From NCBI GenBank assembly GCA_905221605.1, contig CAJNDS010000136.1:721001-785000 (forward strand): a stretch of DNA of 64,000 nucleotides, written 5' to 3'. Both the position numbers and the translations under genes were made by a program. Of this stretch, positions 34,401-46,239 are shown piece after piece. The notes beneath the pieces are model-generated. The model was not told where the DNA came from. It saw nothing but the letters and a program-made list of their open reading frames with translations, and made no database searches. How positions within the stretch are numbered: position 1 is the stretch's first letter; every line of letters begins with the position of its first letter. Source of the stretch: Symbiodinium natans (lineage: Eukaryota > Sar > Dinophyceae > Suessiales > Symbiodiniaceae).

Positions 34401-37400
34401 TGTCACGGTAGCCGCCCTGAAACCCAAACCCTAGACAAACAAGTCTCAAACTACCTACCATGACTGACGCGTCGCGCGTGCCCAAGAGTTCAGGAAAGTC
34501 TTGAATCGGGAAAGTGTTGAAACAACCCTAAACCATAAACCCGGAACCCTAAACGCGGCAAAGGCATCGCCCGTATCTTCCGCGTGGCTGCTTGATGGCA
34601 CCCCTCTGTCTCAAAATCCCAAGGGCTACTTGTATTGTCCCAGAACTTTGAAACTGCCTGGAGGTACATGGTACTTGGTATCCCAATTATAACTGTTCAG
34701 GGTTCAGGGTTACTTGGAGGTTCATGGTGCTTAGTAACCCAGCTATAACTGTACTTATAGCCCAATGATAGCCCTATTAGGGTGCTTGAGGGGCTTATAA
34801 GTGGGTTAAAAGTGCAGTTCTAACTGGTCAATGAGTACCCTGAACCTCCAAGTAGGGCCCCTAAAACCTGCGGTTTAGGGTTTTAGGTTGGGATGTTCCC
34901 CCTTATACTAACAGACCTAACAGGGATTACAATAGGGAGCACCTTAATCCCTAGCAAGGACTGTTAGTATAAGGGGGAACATCCCAATTTTTAGGGTTTG
35001 GGGTTTATCTGGTTTCCAAGTCTCAGGCCAAAGGTTTCCGACGCAGCCAGATTTAGCGACCTATGGCGCACTGCTCAAAGTTGGTGGGGACTCCTACCCT
35101 ATGCGGCTCCTGAACCTGAAGACCTTGTGACAATGCCCCCCAACACCCGGAACCTTGTCGTACCTTCACAAAGTGCACAGTACGTTGGCGTTTGCGTGCC
35201 TCCAATCTCGGCCATGACTCAACTTATGTTGGAAATACTCGGACCCCAAACTTGTCAGTCTTGTCAATCTCATTGGTTTACTTAATTTCTTATTGCAGTA
35301 TACTACGCCAGCCACAAACCGGTAGGCACCCAAACAAAGAAAATGCCGTTAGAGGTCGAAGTTCTCTTCGTCTGATTGGGATCCCTCTGTAGGCCTTGGA
35401 CCCACCCCTGGCGCCAGATAGGCCTTCCCCACGGGTTCAGGGTTCAAGAGGGTCGTAGAGGGTCATATGCATAGGAACAAACCCTAAACCCTAAACCCTA
35501 CACCCCAAACCCTAAACCCTAAACCCCCGAAAAGCCTACGGGAGGCCCAATGCAACGGTAGCCCTTGGGAATAGGCCCCCCCTCATATAGGCAATCCTGT
35601 TCTTTGGTTTCCGTAGTTCCTTAATCTCGTAGAACTGCCTGTGCCTATCATGCTCCTTTCCCAGACCCCTTGGGAGGATCCAAAAAGTAGATCCCTGAAG
35701 CTTTCCTCAGAACGAACCCAATAGTAGCATAGGGTTTCTATTTCGGGGTTCTACTTTTTTGGATCCTCCCAGGGGTCTGGGTTGTGCCTTTCGTCAGTTC
35801 CGCTTCTCTCGGGAGCTCTCCCTCATGGCGCTCATGATCATTGACTCCATGCGATCGCTGATGTGGGCTGGGCCCTCAGTGACTCTGAGGGTAGTTTCAT
35901 GGGCCCTTAATATGGTCCCAACCTCCATGAATGGGTTCTGATGTATGGGCCCTTATTTTGGATTGGGTATGTAAGGGGTATATAAGGGGTGTCCGTTTAA
36001 GGGCCCATACTACAGGACCATGTAACTCTAAACCCTAAACCCTAAACCATGTAACTACCCTTGACTGTGAGTCGGCCCGTGTCGCGAACAAAGCAAGGCC
36101 CTGCTCATGCTGCTTCTCATGCTACTTGGCTGAGTTTACTGGGAGAGTTCGTTGCTCTCTGAACACGTGCGGTTTAGGGTTTAGGACTTCGGGTTAGCAA
36201 GGAGTCCAGATGCAAAAGGGTTTAGGGTTTAGGGTTTGGGGTTTAGGGTTTAGGGTTTAGGGTTTAGAGTTTAGGGTTTAGGGTTCAAAGAGTACTTGTC
36301 CGACAGTCAGGAAAACCCCAGGCCAGCCGGAGTCGTACGTTTTCGTCAGAGACTAGGACCCAGAGGAGCCCCGTTATTCCCTTTGTGTTAGGCTTCAGGG
36401 TTTAGGGTGTAGGGTTTAGGGTTTAGGCTAAGTAGGACCCAGAGTAGGCCCTTGCTCCCCGCTTTTGCAGGGTCTGGGTTCACCTATAAGCCCCTTTGAA
36501 GCAAAAAAGGGTACCCTGTTTATTCCTCGGTCAGCCATGGGTTTAGACTTGCTGGCCCACCCGTTCTCTACTAATTGCTTAAGAACACTCCCCTCCAAAA
36601 AGGAAAACAACTAAGATTCTTACTTATAAGTAGGAATCAGTATCTTTAATTTGGGGGGTTCTTAAGCAAGTAGCCGTTCTCTGGCAACCAAGGATCTTTG
36701 TTTTCGCGGTCTGGTTTACCACCAACGCCACTTTCTACTTGAAGCCCCACGCAGACTTCTCCAGACGCCCGGCACATCTCAGAATGGGCCGTTGAGAGGT
36801 TTCCCCAGCGCGGTGTCTGTTTTAGCTTCGGTGTACCCCTAAACCCTAAACCCCGAACCCCCAAGGGCACCCCCCATCCCCCCGGCAACAGCTTTTTCCC
36901 TTTGCAAAAAAGGGGTCGTCTCCTGGCTGCCTGAATTGGCAAAGCAAGGGCACACTAGGCACACACTCATAAGCCCGGAGACTCCACTTTGCAGTGTCTA
37001 CCGTGTGATTAGATCCCTGCTATATTATATGTTTAAACATGAAGGTATACAAACACTTTTTTGGGTTCAGATTTAGTCCCCAAGGATATAACAATACATG
37101 GCCCAAAAAAAAATCTGCGCTTGGTACGTGGTACTGCACGTGTACCTTCTGGGTACCAGTGTGGTTCTTGACTGAGATACCAGATATTGGCAACTGGGTT
37201 CCCTGCACTTTCCGTTCAAACGGTTTCGTTTCGAGGGGGGGGGGGGGGACCTAAACCCTAAACTCCCGGGGGTCCCAAACCTTGCAAGATCTAAGCCACC
37301 CTTCTATAAGAAATGGTACGCTTCGTAGCCTATTGAGTTGCAGCAACTACCTCCGTTCATCGGCCGCGGAGACCCTTAACTGAGGAACATTCCTCTAAGC

Positions 37401-40400
37401 ATAGTCTCTAGGATATATGTACACACATATGTATATATATATATATGTACATGTGTATATATACATATACAGTCTCTAGCAGTGTAAAGTATAGTGTCTA
37501 GATTTTATGACTTCTTCAGTATAACACGTTACGTCTTCTGTATTATCCACAATATAACACCCTACTGACAAGGGAGCGTTGCGGGCCCGAAAATGCTTGT
37601 CGTGCAACTGTGTGACTTCCAGTCCCACTGCCTCGGCACGCAACCACAGCTTTTGAATACAGAATACATGGTACTGTGGGAGTTTATAACATGAAAAGAT
37701 CCAATTGTGGTGTTGTCCTAAATGCTATGACTGACTCTGAACATATGTTTACAGTATGCCCAATCTGGGCTCGGGTTTCTAGCATACGGTGCTGGCATTT
37801 TATCTTATCAGAACCCAACATCCTAAATCCTGAAGCCTAGCTGTTCGCTGCGTGTGAGAACGTGCTTACTCGGGGTTTAGCAAGCGAAAGGGCGAATGAT
37901 GGCTAAGACAACTAGGGACCGCAGGCACGGTTGTAAATGGGTGAGACAGTATCGTGCTGCGGTACGTGTAGTTGGGGATGTTCCCCCCTTATACTAACAG
38001 TCCTTAATGGGGATCATAGTACCCCCTACTATAATATCTATTCAGGACTGTTAGTATAAGGGGGAACATCTAGTAGCGTTGGGGGATGGACCTTGGTCAT
38101 TTGGCGTGTTAAACGTGAGGGCTTGTGAATGGTGAAGTACACCCTGCAACCAGTGTGTTAAGTCGGCGGGTGGCGAATTTAGGGTTTAGGGTTTAGGGTT
38201 TAGGGTCCCAAACCAGAAAGGAGATGATTGGTTCGAACAGCTCCAGAGCTCCCCCATCGAGAACGCATCTGGCCTTGCAAAGACGGGAATATGTGGGCTG
38301 AGGACAGCTTAGGGTTTCAGGGGCTTAGGGTTTGGTTTACGACTTGGGGCGTCAGGGTTTAGTTTAACACTTGTGGGTTTTGCCTAAAGTCTTTTCGGGT
38401 TTAATGGATTTCTGGGGTTTAGGGTTTAGGTGTTTCAGGGGTGTTTTGGATGCTTCAGATGTTCCATTCGCGTTCAGTTACTGGACTTCGCACTGGTGCC
38501 CCAAACCCTAAACCCTAAACCCTAAACCGTGTCCGTGTTTCAGTGTGCTGGCGCCGTCCTGAGCCTTAAATCACAGGCTTTTCGGGCTCAGTTTTGCATC
38601 CAGGTCCTGTTTCTAGGCCCTTTTAGGAATTCAGCCTTTTAGGCCAAGACTCTCCGTTTTGAGAGATCACATTTTTCGGGTTCTTGGTAGAAGCCATTCT
38701 AGTCTATCTTTAAGGAGATACCATAAACAGCCCGTAGTTTTTCTTTGCAGCATGTGCGTCCAATTCCGATCAACGTAACGCCCATGTATCAACTGAAGCA
38801 AGACGCAGCTCAAGATAGGGCTTGCATGACGAAGCGTCAATCTTTTAGCTCCTTGTTGTTGCCTAAACCCTGAACCCTAAACCCTAAACCCTAAACCCAT
38901 GCATCCGAATGGCTGCCAGGTTGTCAATATCCATGCCAACTTCGGCACTCTGCAAGCCACTACGTACAGCCTGCTGCGATCCATGCTGGGTGGGATCAAC
39001 TGGGGCATTCTGTGCCGCTTGCCCTATCCAAAGAGCCTGCTGAATCGTAGTGCCAGCTATGCTAGTTGGGCTGGTCGTTTTTGGTCACCGACTGCTTGAT
39101 TCGGATGGCTCATGTGCTGATCCCAGCAATCATTCGGAAGGGTGCCTGGAGGCTGTTAAACATGAGCGTTAACGCGCTCATCTGCAATAGTGGAGGGCCC
39201 TGGCCGGCATGAATTTGACTGATGAGGCGACATGCTACTGGCAATGGATACGCTCTCCCCCATGCGCCTAGCATGCATATGGTGCATGCGACTTCGCTAC
39301 ACTGTTTTTTCTGTATGTGTAGCGGCGTAGCGAGAGAGAGAGAGAGAGACAGAAAAAAACAAACACACATCAAAAATGGATACAGCGAAAGCGAGAGCGA
39401 GAGACCGGGGCGGGGGGGGGGGGGGGGGGGGGGATGTGTGTGAGTGAAACCAATGAGAGCGCAAGCTGCAAGCCGCATGGTTCCAGAAGAATTCACCTTC
39501 ATGTTCTTCTGAGCAGGGGGCCGCCGGGAGTCGGCTTTCAACTGCCAACGAAGAAAGTTGTGGATATTCCATGGTCTTACTGCTGGTTAGTAGGGAATGG
39601 GGGAATAAGGTACCATGTATAACCCTTTAAAGGGCATATATGGGTACCTTCCCCCATTCCCTGCCAACCAACAGTAAGTGGCGCAGATGGGGGATGCTAT
39701 TTGTGTCATGCATCGTGGACTTTTTTGTTTCATCACGAACACTGTTGGAAAGCCGGGACCGTTGCAGTTCCGTCATCAGCTGCAGGTACCCTAATCGAAA
39801 GGTTCACCACCATGTTTGTCCAATAGGCACAGAGGCAAACAGCAGAACTTGCAGAGTGGAGTTGGGGGCGGGAACGAGAGGTGCTGATAGTTCAACAAGG
39901 CTCTTGTTGCTGATGTGCAAGTTGATGACCGCTTCGGCAAGTTCCAGTCACCATTGTGTGACACTGCTTCCAAGGGAGTGGAGATTCAAACTTTTATGCT
40001 GTGCGCGTGCATATTCTCGGTTTGGTGAGTGTCTTTCCACACGTTCGACATTTGTCATTGGCTTACAGGTTTGCCTTGACGACTGCTGCAGTTGCTGCTC
40101 CTGCCATCGCTGCTCCTGCCCTTGCTTGCTGCTGCCCTTGCTTGCTGCTGCTGCTGCTGCTGTCGCTTTTGCCGCTGCTCGTGCTGCTGAAGTGTGTGAG
40201 CCATATGCACGTGGCTGCAGAGTGCGAGAGAAAGGGCTTTGCAAGCATGAGTCTTTGCAAAAGGCTAATCGTCCTGGTTCTAGCTTACATTGTACATGTT
40301 GACTGCCAAGTTACCTCCGCCCCCCAAGCACATCCTGCTGTTGAAAACCTGCTTGCCAGGCTGTTCATCTTTTACGTCTTGTTTGCCCTGCTGGCAGCTG

Positions 40401-43400
40401 GGCTTTCACTAGAAACCACGGTAGTTCCGAGGGCGCATAACATGGAAAGATCCTTAAGAACCCTACGACTTGGGGCAAGGTACCCAAAGGCTCCTATGTA
40501 GTACCTTTTTTGGGTAGTATACTAGAATCCCCTATAACTAACCCAAAAAGGAACTACATTGGTGCCTTTGAGAAGGGCTTAGTAAGACTGAATCACCTTG
40601 CAGCCGCAGGCCACGAAGTTCGGAAGCCCCCACACCTGGAGCCACTAAATTCGAAACCCGCAACCCGAAGCCCGAAACCCTAAACACAAAACACTAAACC
40701 CTAAACCCCAAACCTTTAAAACCTAAACCCTAAACCCTAAGCGCCGTAAACCCACAAGAGGATGTTTATGAGCCGAAACCTTGGAAGCCCGGCGCCACTC
40801 GACCCCACAATCTCTGAAGCATGCTGTGAGGCGGTGCTGAACATCGTGCCCGGAGCTTAGCGCAGGGGTGCAAGGACACTATGTGGTTTTCGTTTTCGAT
40901 GTATCCGCATCTGCAAGGCAACATCTGAGTCTTTTCAAGGGCCATCTTAGGCTTTTCAGATGGTACTTCACAAGTCCCCCTGCAGCCCTACAGCCCTACA
41001 AGCGTCATCGAAGAAGAACGATGTTTAGGTTAACAAACAGGGTTTACGGTCCAGAGCACAGTGCTCAAAAGGGTTTTACGGGTTTAGGGTTCACGGCTGG
41101 CTCCTCTTCTAATAGGCCAGGATTTCACAGCCCAGATGCAAAAAACTTTTGCATCTGGGCTGTGAAATCCTGGCCTATTAGAAGAGGAGATTAAAAAGGG
41201 TTCACGCTGTTTCGAGCCGTCAGTCTAACTCAGGACAGGAGTGTTTGTGGACAACGCGGTGGCCGCTGCCAAGACTCAGCGGGAGTTCATCATCGAGAGG
41301 GACCCCGAGCGAGCACTCTGTGCAGCCCCCTAAACCCTAAACCTTAAACTTAGGGTTTAGGGTTTGGGGTTCAGGGTTTAGGGTTTAGGGTTTAGGGTTT
41401 AGGGTTTAAAAGCCCAAAGCCTATACCAGGCTCAGCCTGCAGGTAGAGCCGCGTGATGCTCTGTAAGTCGCAGGGAGGGATGATCGCCTTCCAGCTTTTC
41501 AGGAATTCCCAGTCCCGTCTCCGGCAGGTTCATAGCACTGAAAAAACTCGTAGGGGTTTGGTTGTTAGGGAAGGAAAGGGAAAGAGCAACTCAACATTCC
41601 TAAGCCCAAAACACTAAAGTCACTAAAATTTAGGGCCTAAATCTTAAACCCGCAAGTCTCCGCGCAGGAGCGGGAAATCAAAGAGAAGTATGTTCGGGAG
41701 CGGCGGCCTAAGACGGTTGCGGACAGGAGCCTTTGAAACGTTGTGTGCTTAGGATATCCTGGGGAAGCACTACCTGGACCCCCAAAGGGGTTCAAGGTTT
41801 CGGGCTTCGGGTTTAGGAGCGTGTTCTAAAATGCACAAAACCCATGCGCTAAGATCATCTGAGCTGCCACAGCGTCGGCTGTTGACTTCAGGGTTTTATG
41901 CAGGAGCCTACATGCTTACCAATATGTTTTCCAGTAAGATCTGTCGTTCCTATACTACAGGCTATCAACTCTAAAATACCTATTCTCTGTTGAGCCGCGG
42001 AATCTCATGCACTCTTGTCCAAAGGCTTCTCCGTTGCTTGATGCCACTCTCACTGCTTGACACCCCCTGGTATTCTCAGTACGACAGCATCATGCAGCAA
42101 CTTCAATCGCTGCTTGACAAACTTCGATTTATATACTTCTCGAGCGCGTGATTTCCCCCCACCCCCCCCCCCATTCCGCATGAAGCTCTCTGGATGTACA
42201 GATCGCTCTCTCGTGTCACAATCGATGTATCAGACTTTGGTCCGCGCGCCTGCGTGTGCCATGCAACAGCGCACTGAGACTCTCTAAACCCTAAACCAAC
42301 CCTAAACCCCAAACCCCAAACCCTCATTCAACCTACAAACCGTTTTCGTTTCACTTTAACGCAACAGACTTTGGTCCATTTTACCCCCCAAAATGCCCAT
42401 TTGGGGGGGGGAGGTGGGTTCCAAAGTTAGGGTTCTTGTTGGGGTCCTTATCATAAGGGAATCCTACTATTTGGGGACTATGTTAGGGGTCCCTTAATGT
42501 CGCAAGCTCCCATATCTAATGATAGACGGGCCCCGGTAACAGTGTTTTGGGCGGAAGATCTGAGGTTGCAAGATTTGTTTCTTGAAATGGACGAGGATGC
42601 GGCTGGCATGCAAGGGGAGTTGTTGAACGACGCAGGGCTTTCGAGGTTATTGGCGCAAACATGAAGCCTTCGGGCTTGTGGGGCCTGCACGCCCTATACC
42701 TCAACCCTATCCCTTAGGCTCAAAGCAACCGAAAAAGCCTGTGATTATAAGGCCCTTGGGCCCTAAACCCTAAACCCTAAACCCTATAAACCCTAAACCC
42801 TATAAACCCTAAACCCTAAACCCTAAACCCTAAACCCTAAACCCAAACACCTTAAAAATAGGAGTCCTTGCAACCTTAGGGTATAAACTATAGGAAGGCA
42901 GGAGCCCCATTTGGAGTCCTGTTTCTTTCACTTTGGCGCAGATTGCGGTCAACAATCCCGCACGCTGCCATTTTTTGACTGCGCCTCTGTGGCGTGTTTA
43001 GGGTTTATAGGGTTATAGGTTTAGGGTTATAGGGTTACAGGGTTATAGGGTTATAGGGTTATAGGGTTTAGGATTTAGGGTTTAGGGTTTAGGGCTTCGG
43101 GTTCCCCACGCAGCCCCAAGAGGTTTTGTTCAGGAAGCACCGGAGCCAGAATCTTGGTGATCATGGTATTGCGGGCACCGCATCTTAGAGGGCCTGCCGG
43201 TTGCTAACCCCTAAACCCTAAACCCTAAACCCTAAACCCTAAACCCTAAACCCTAAACCCTTTAGTGTCTTAGGGTCCTCATCTCCCGGGCTCAAGGGGA
43301 GGGGCGGTGGGTTGTCGGAGATTCCTGGTTGAAAATTGGGGGTTAGTGTTTAGTCGGTAGGATACTGGGACATTAGGGTTTAGGGTCTAGGGTCTAGGGT

Positions 43401-46239
43401 CTATAGGATATTTTACACCTTTCCCCCATCGCATTTCAGAGGTTCATTATATTCAGGAGTATTTTTCAGAGGGCTTTAGGGGTCATCTGAGTTTAGGGTT
43501 TAGGGTTTAAGGTTTAGGGTTTAGGTTTTAGGGTTTAGGGGCTTTTCCCGGAAGCAACGGCGACACCCGGACCGAAGAGCGGCCCAGGCCTCGGGTACTC
43601 TTACGGCTGAAGAGATGCAGCAACTGGTGAAGGACCCTGTTTTTGTCGGTTTAGGGTTTAGGGTTTAGGGTTTAGGGTTTAGGGTTTAGGGTTTAGGGTT
43701 TGGGGTGTAGGGTTTGGGGTGTAGGGTTTAGGGTAGCCCAGTGGTGCCCTTTTACCCTTTTTGTGGTTCTGGGCTCCCTTACAAAGTAACCAACCAACGA
43801 AAAGGGCACCCGTATCAAAAGCAGTTGCAGGGCTGCCAAGTTTTGCCAAAGAGTCTTGGGTTTCGGGTTGCGGCGCTCATGCTCCAACCCTACATGTGAT
43901 GAAGCCTGACCCCAGGCATTTTCAAGCTGATCTCGCAGACGTGGGTTTAGGGCTTAGGGATGTTTACTGTTTAGGTGGCTTGTGTTCTTGTTGTGCTGGT
44001 TGTTATAGTGATCCAATTCAGGAGTGCGAGGGCGCGCGAGCGTGAGAGTCGAAACTGTCGATACACTAACAACTGCGGGGACCACATGAAGCCCTTAAAG
44101 GGTTTACGGTTCATATACCTCACATTATAGTCGTAAAGGGTTTATGACGCCTGATTCATATACCTTATACTAGGAATCATAGCAGTATAGGGTCCACGAC
44201 CCCAATTTTTGGGGGCTCATCGGATCCGAAAGGGACAGCCCTGGCGCAGGATCCCAAGATGTCGGCTTACTTCTCAGCTTTGGGCGTCCCGTCCCGACAG
44301 TGAGGCTGTTCTGAGTGATCGTCCAAGTTTTTGGGTGCCAGAAACCCGAAATATTTAACCCCCTACCTGGGGCTCCCTTTACCTACAGTTTAGTAGTAGA
44401 TACCCCTTAATGAGTAGGTATAACCCATAAAACTGTAGGTAAAGAGAGAGAGAGAGAGAGAGAGAGAGTCCCAGGTAAACCCTAAAGAAAGGACCATGAC
44501 TTAGCCGTTGGTGCGCGTGCGCCAGCTGCAGGTTCAGAAGGTGCAGCCATGCTAAATGTTCACCTTCCGTGCTTCCGGGCCCTAAATCCTAAGCCCTAAA
44601 CCCTAAACCCTGTAACCCTAAACCCTGCAACCCTACACCCTGTAACCCTAAACCCTGTACCCTGTAGCCCTAAACCCTAAAACCTGGGAGTTGGCAGGCT
44701 GGTGCTCCACCCAGCTGGTGCTCCGTGAACCTCCTCAAGAGCTGCCCCCTCTTTGCCCTAAAGCCCCATAGCAACCCCCAAGACCATCAAGAACCAAGAA
44801 TGCCCTAAACCCTAAACCCTAAACCCTAAACCCTAAACCCTAAACCCTAAACCCTAAACCCTAAACCCTATCTAGGCTTCGAAGCGCACGACTGCATCCG
44901 ACTGTTCTCGTTGCTGGACACGGATGGGCCTCGGAGCCGCAGGGAGTCGGAGGAAAGTGCGGCCAGAAGTAGGATTCGGGTTTAGGGTTTAGGGTTTAGG
45001 GTTTAGGGTTTAGGGTTTAGGGTTTAGGGTTTAGGGCTTAGGATTTAGGGTTTAGGGTTTAGGGTTTAGGGTTTACAAGGAGGGGCCCCCCTAGTTATAA
45101 GTAGAGTTATAAGGGCCCTAAGTTGGGTTATAAGGATCCTAAATTATAGGTTGTAAGCCCCTTAACTACAGTTAGTATAGTAAGGGGGGCCCCTCCTTGT
45201 AGAAGTGGCATGAAGTGGCCCCAAAAAGAGATCGTCATGTTGAACAACCCCCCGTGTGAGCAACCGTGCGAGGGCCTTGTGCGCTCTGTTTGCAGGTATG
45301 TTGTCTCAACTTGCATCAAGCGGGCGGAACGAGACTGTTTGCAGGGTACATGCGGTGCAGCGTTTCGGCGTTTGAGCGACTTGGTGTTGCGCACTTGGAC
45401 CATTAATGGAACATTCGCAAGCACAAGAGCTCAGTATGCCAATGCTGCAAGCTGTTGTCCCAGGTCGGGGTCGGTTGACATCGAGGACATGCTGTGGGGG
45501 TGGGAGGGGGGGGGGGGTTGGCTGCTTCCCTACACCCTAAACCCTAAACCTGATAAACCCTAAGCCCTAGACCCTAAGCCCTAAACCCTAAACCCTGTCC
45601 GGTTCTTGGCTGAGGTTGCGGTGGGCAGTGCTTAAAGAGCTGCTGGGATTTCAGGATGATAAGTGCGATCAGAAACGATAGTGGTCACGGTTCCTGTAGG
45701 GTTTAGGGTTTAGGGTTTATGGTTTAGGGTTTAGGGTTTAGGTTTTTTTGGCATGAAGCAGCTTCCAGGTTCAAAAGGGTTTAGGGTTTAGGGGCTTGCA
45801 GCGCTGCCTGGGATAACGAGCATGTTATCGAGGCGTGCGAAGTCTCTTGGGAAAAGGGTTTCTGGGCTTACCTGGGGCTCTATTTACCTACAGTTTAGTA
45901 GTAGATACCCCTTAATCAGTAGGTATATCCGATAAAACTAGAGGTAGAGAGAGTCCCAGGTAGGGTTATGCAGTCTCTACAAGGAGGGGCCCCCCCTAGT
46001 TATAAGTAGAGTTATAAGGGCCCTAAGTTGGGTTATAAGGATCCTAAATTAGGTTATAAGACCCTTAACTACAGTTAGTATAGTAAGGGGGGCCCCTCCT
46101 TGTAGCAGCTTCCTGAGTTGGCCTTGTTGTAACTTCCGCCAGTTTCTCGACGCCAAGTGCTCCCGTGGCGCAGGAGTTTTTGGACGGCTGCTTGCGCCTG
46201 AAGGGCATGGCACGCAGCATCGACGTCCACTTCATTATG
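28461..46239 (+). CDS. Voltage-gated cation channel, single six-helix domain plus EF-hands
   Basis: Exons read: 28461-28541 and 28915-28986 (S1: FDFCASMMIFVNSFIIAMET), 29289-29347 (S2: LNYICSFFFFAELLLRIM), about 29699-29720 (GLFWFLG), 30263-30329 (S3: GWNIFDSCLVAISM), 33216-33272 (S4: AVRILKMLRTR, with K/R every third residue), 35798-35866 (S4-S5: FRFSRELSLMALMI), 36098-36128 and 36693-36750 (S5: WALLMLLLMLL, IFVFAVWF), 38920-39016 (pore: YSLLRSMLGGINWGILC), 40329-40393, 40831-40852 and 41239-41312 (S6: LFIFYVLFALLAVLNIVPG, then VFVDNAV), 41668 onward (EREIKEKYV), about 42532-42640 (LFLEMDEDAAG), 44876-44927 and 46158-46239 (LFSLLDTDG, EFLDGCLRLKGMARSIDV). Order and motifs fit the voltage-gated Na/Ca channel superfamily of protists. 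At least eight junctions close in frame with GC donors and one with GA. The S3-S4 link, the junction at 36128 and the true ends are unresolved. Confidence 0.82.
28761..28895. repeat. (ATCT)n and (TA)n low-complexity patch
   Basis: CTAT/ATCT units at 28761-28785 and TATATATA plus GAGAGAGA at 28868-28892, inside the S1 intron 28542-28914. Confidence 0.85.
29017..29105. mobile_element. Element B copy in the S1-S2 intron
   Basis: CTTGGGACCCTCTTTACC to AAATAGAGTCCCAGG. It lies 30 bases after the GC donor at 28987. Confidence 0.8.
30357..30485. repeat. TTTAGGG array with GTCTAGG variants
   Basis: About 16 units, in the channel intron after S3. Confidence 0.9.
30903..30985. repeat. (TTTAGGG)11 array
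   Basis: Perfect array in the same large intron (30330-33215). Confidence 0.95.
31453..31562. mobile_element. Element B copy
   Basis: CCTGGGACACTATGTACC to AAAGAGTCCCAGG, in opposite orientation of its core (CCCCTGAATGAGAATAG). Confidence 0.8.
31862..31962. mobile_element. Element C copy
   Basis: TTGGGATGCTCCGCCTTATA to GGGGGGAGCATCCCAA. Confidence 0.85.
32571..32659. mobile_element. Element B copy
   Basis: 89 nt, CCTGGGACTCTCTTTAC to GTAAGTAGAGTCCCAGG; among the least mutated copies. Confidence 0.88.
33891..34023. mobile_element. GGTAGCTACATGG-type element
   Basis: Ends GGTAGCTACATGGTCTC and GGGACCATGTAAATTCC. Same family as 8487-8603. Confidence 0.65.
34888..34986. mobile_element. Element C copy
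   Basis: TTGGGATGTTCCCCCTTATA to AGGGGGAACATCCCAA; near-perfect inverted ends. Directly preceded by another inverted-repeat unit (34710-34853) with ends TACTTGGAGGTTCATGG / CCTGAACCTCCAAGTA. Confidence 0.88.
35660..35781. mobile_element. CCCAGACCCCTTGGGAGGATCC element
   Basis: Ends CCCAGACCCCTTGGGAGG and CCTCCCAGGGGTCTGGG, inner words GGATCCAAAAAGTAGA / TCTACTTTTTTGGATCC. Lies 16 bases before the S4-S5 exon. The second copy, at 55583-55826, is split by element A copy 10. Confidence 0.85.
36568..36673. mobile_element. CTACTAATTGCTTAAGAAC element
   Basis: Ends CTACTAATTGCTTAAGAAC and GTTCTTAAGCAAGTAG. Related copies at 49112-49217 and 49292-49472. A CTAAGTAGGACCCAGAGTAG element (36428-36540) lies immediately before it. 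Confidence 0.8.
37972..38070. mobile_element. Element C copy
   Basis: GGGGATGTTCCCCCCTTATA to TATAAGGGGGAACATC, in the intron between the S5 and pore exons. Confidence 0.88.
39335..39432. repeat. (GA)n and poly-G tract
   Basis: GAGAGAGA at 39334-39350, GCGAGAG units at 39388-39402, then a run of about 20 G (39412-39432). In the pore-S6 intron. Confidence 0.9.
39576..39678. mobile_element. CTTACTGCTGGTTAGTAGGG element, intact
   Basis: Ends CTTACTGCTGGTTAGTAGGG and CCCTGCCAACCAACAGTAAG with inner GGTACC words. The cleanest copy of the family split by telomere repeats at 5527-5676. Confidence 0.85.
40482..40570. mobile_element. ACCCAAAGGCTCCTATGTAG element
   Basis: Ends ACCCAAAGGCTCCTATGTAG and CTACATTGGTGCCTTTG. 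Second copy 48770-48860. Inside the S6 intron 40394-40830. Confidence 0.8.
41101..41189. repeat. Perfect 43-bp inverted repeat with 3-nt loop
   Basis: Arms 41101-41143 and 41147-41189 pair without mismatch around loop AAC. Flanked by telomere-like words and AAAAGGG on both sides (41067-41090, 41191-41202). It lies in the 386-nt intron 40853-41238 of the channel gene. Confidence 0.95.
43200..43262. repeat. (CCCTAAA)9 array
   Basis: Near-perfect array in the EF-hand intron; the opposite orientation follows within 120 bases (43375 on). Confidence 0.95.
44366..44474. mobile_element. Element B copy with internal (GA)n
   Basis: CCTGGGGCTCCCTTTACC to GTCCCAGG. The conserved GTAAAGAGAG segment is expanded into about 13 GA units (44442-44468). 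Confidence 0.88.
44986..45073. repeat. (TTTAGGG)12 array abutting element A
   Basis: Ends exactly where element A copy 8 begins. Confidence 0.95.
45074..45201. mobile_element. Element A copy 8
   Basis: TACAAGGAGGGGCCCCC to GGGGGGCCCCTCCTTGTA. Confidence 0.9.
45871..45960. mobile_element. Element B copy
   Basis: CCTGGGGCTCTATTTACC to GAGAGAGTCCCAGG. Lies 18 bases before element A copy 9. Confidence 0.88.
45978..46104. mobile_element. Element A copy 9
   Basis: Near-identical to copy 8 in the same intron (44928-46157); likely a recent duplicate or a recently active family. Confidence 0.9.

Noticed and set aside
34998-35285. Open frame containing VSDAARFSDLWRTAQSWW
   Set aside because: Reads like an exon, but lies in the intron between the S4 and S4-S5 exons, which join in phase without it.
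39016-39099. Continuation of the pore exon past WGILC (PYPKSLLNRSASY...)
   Set aside because: A GC donor at 39017 joins in phase to 40329, giving the expected S6 entry; the extension is intron.
39640-40302. 220-codon plus-strand frame
   Set aside because: Runs through an intron and CTG-rich repeats; the S6 exon at 40329-40393 is in another frame.
45210-45563. 117-codon frame
   Set aside because: Inside the intron 44928-46157, whose flanking EF-hand exons join in frame without it; begins at the edge of element A.
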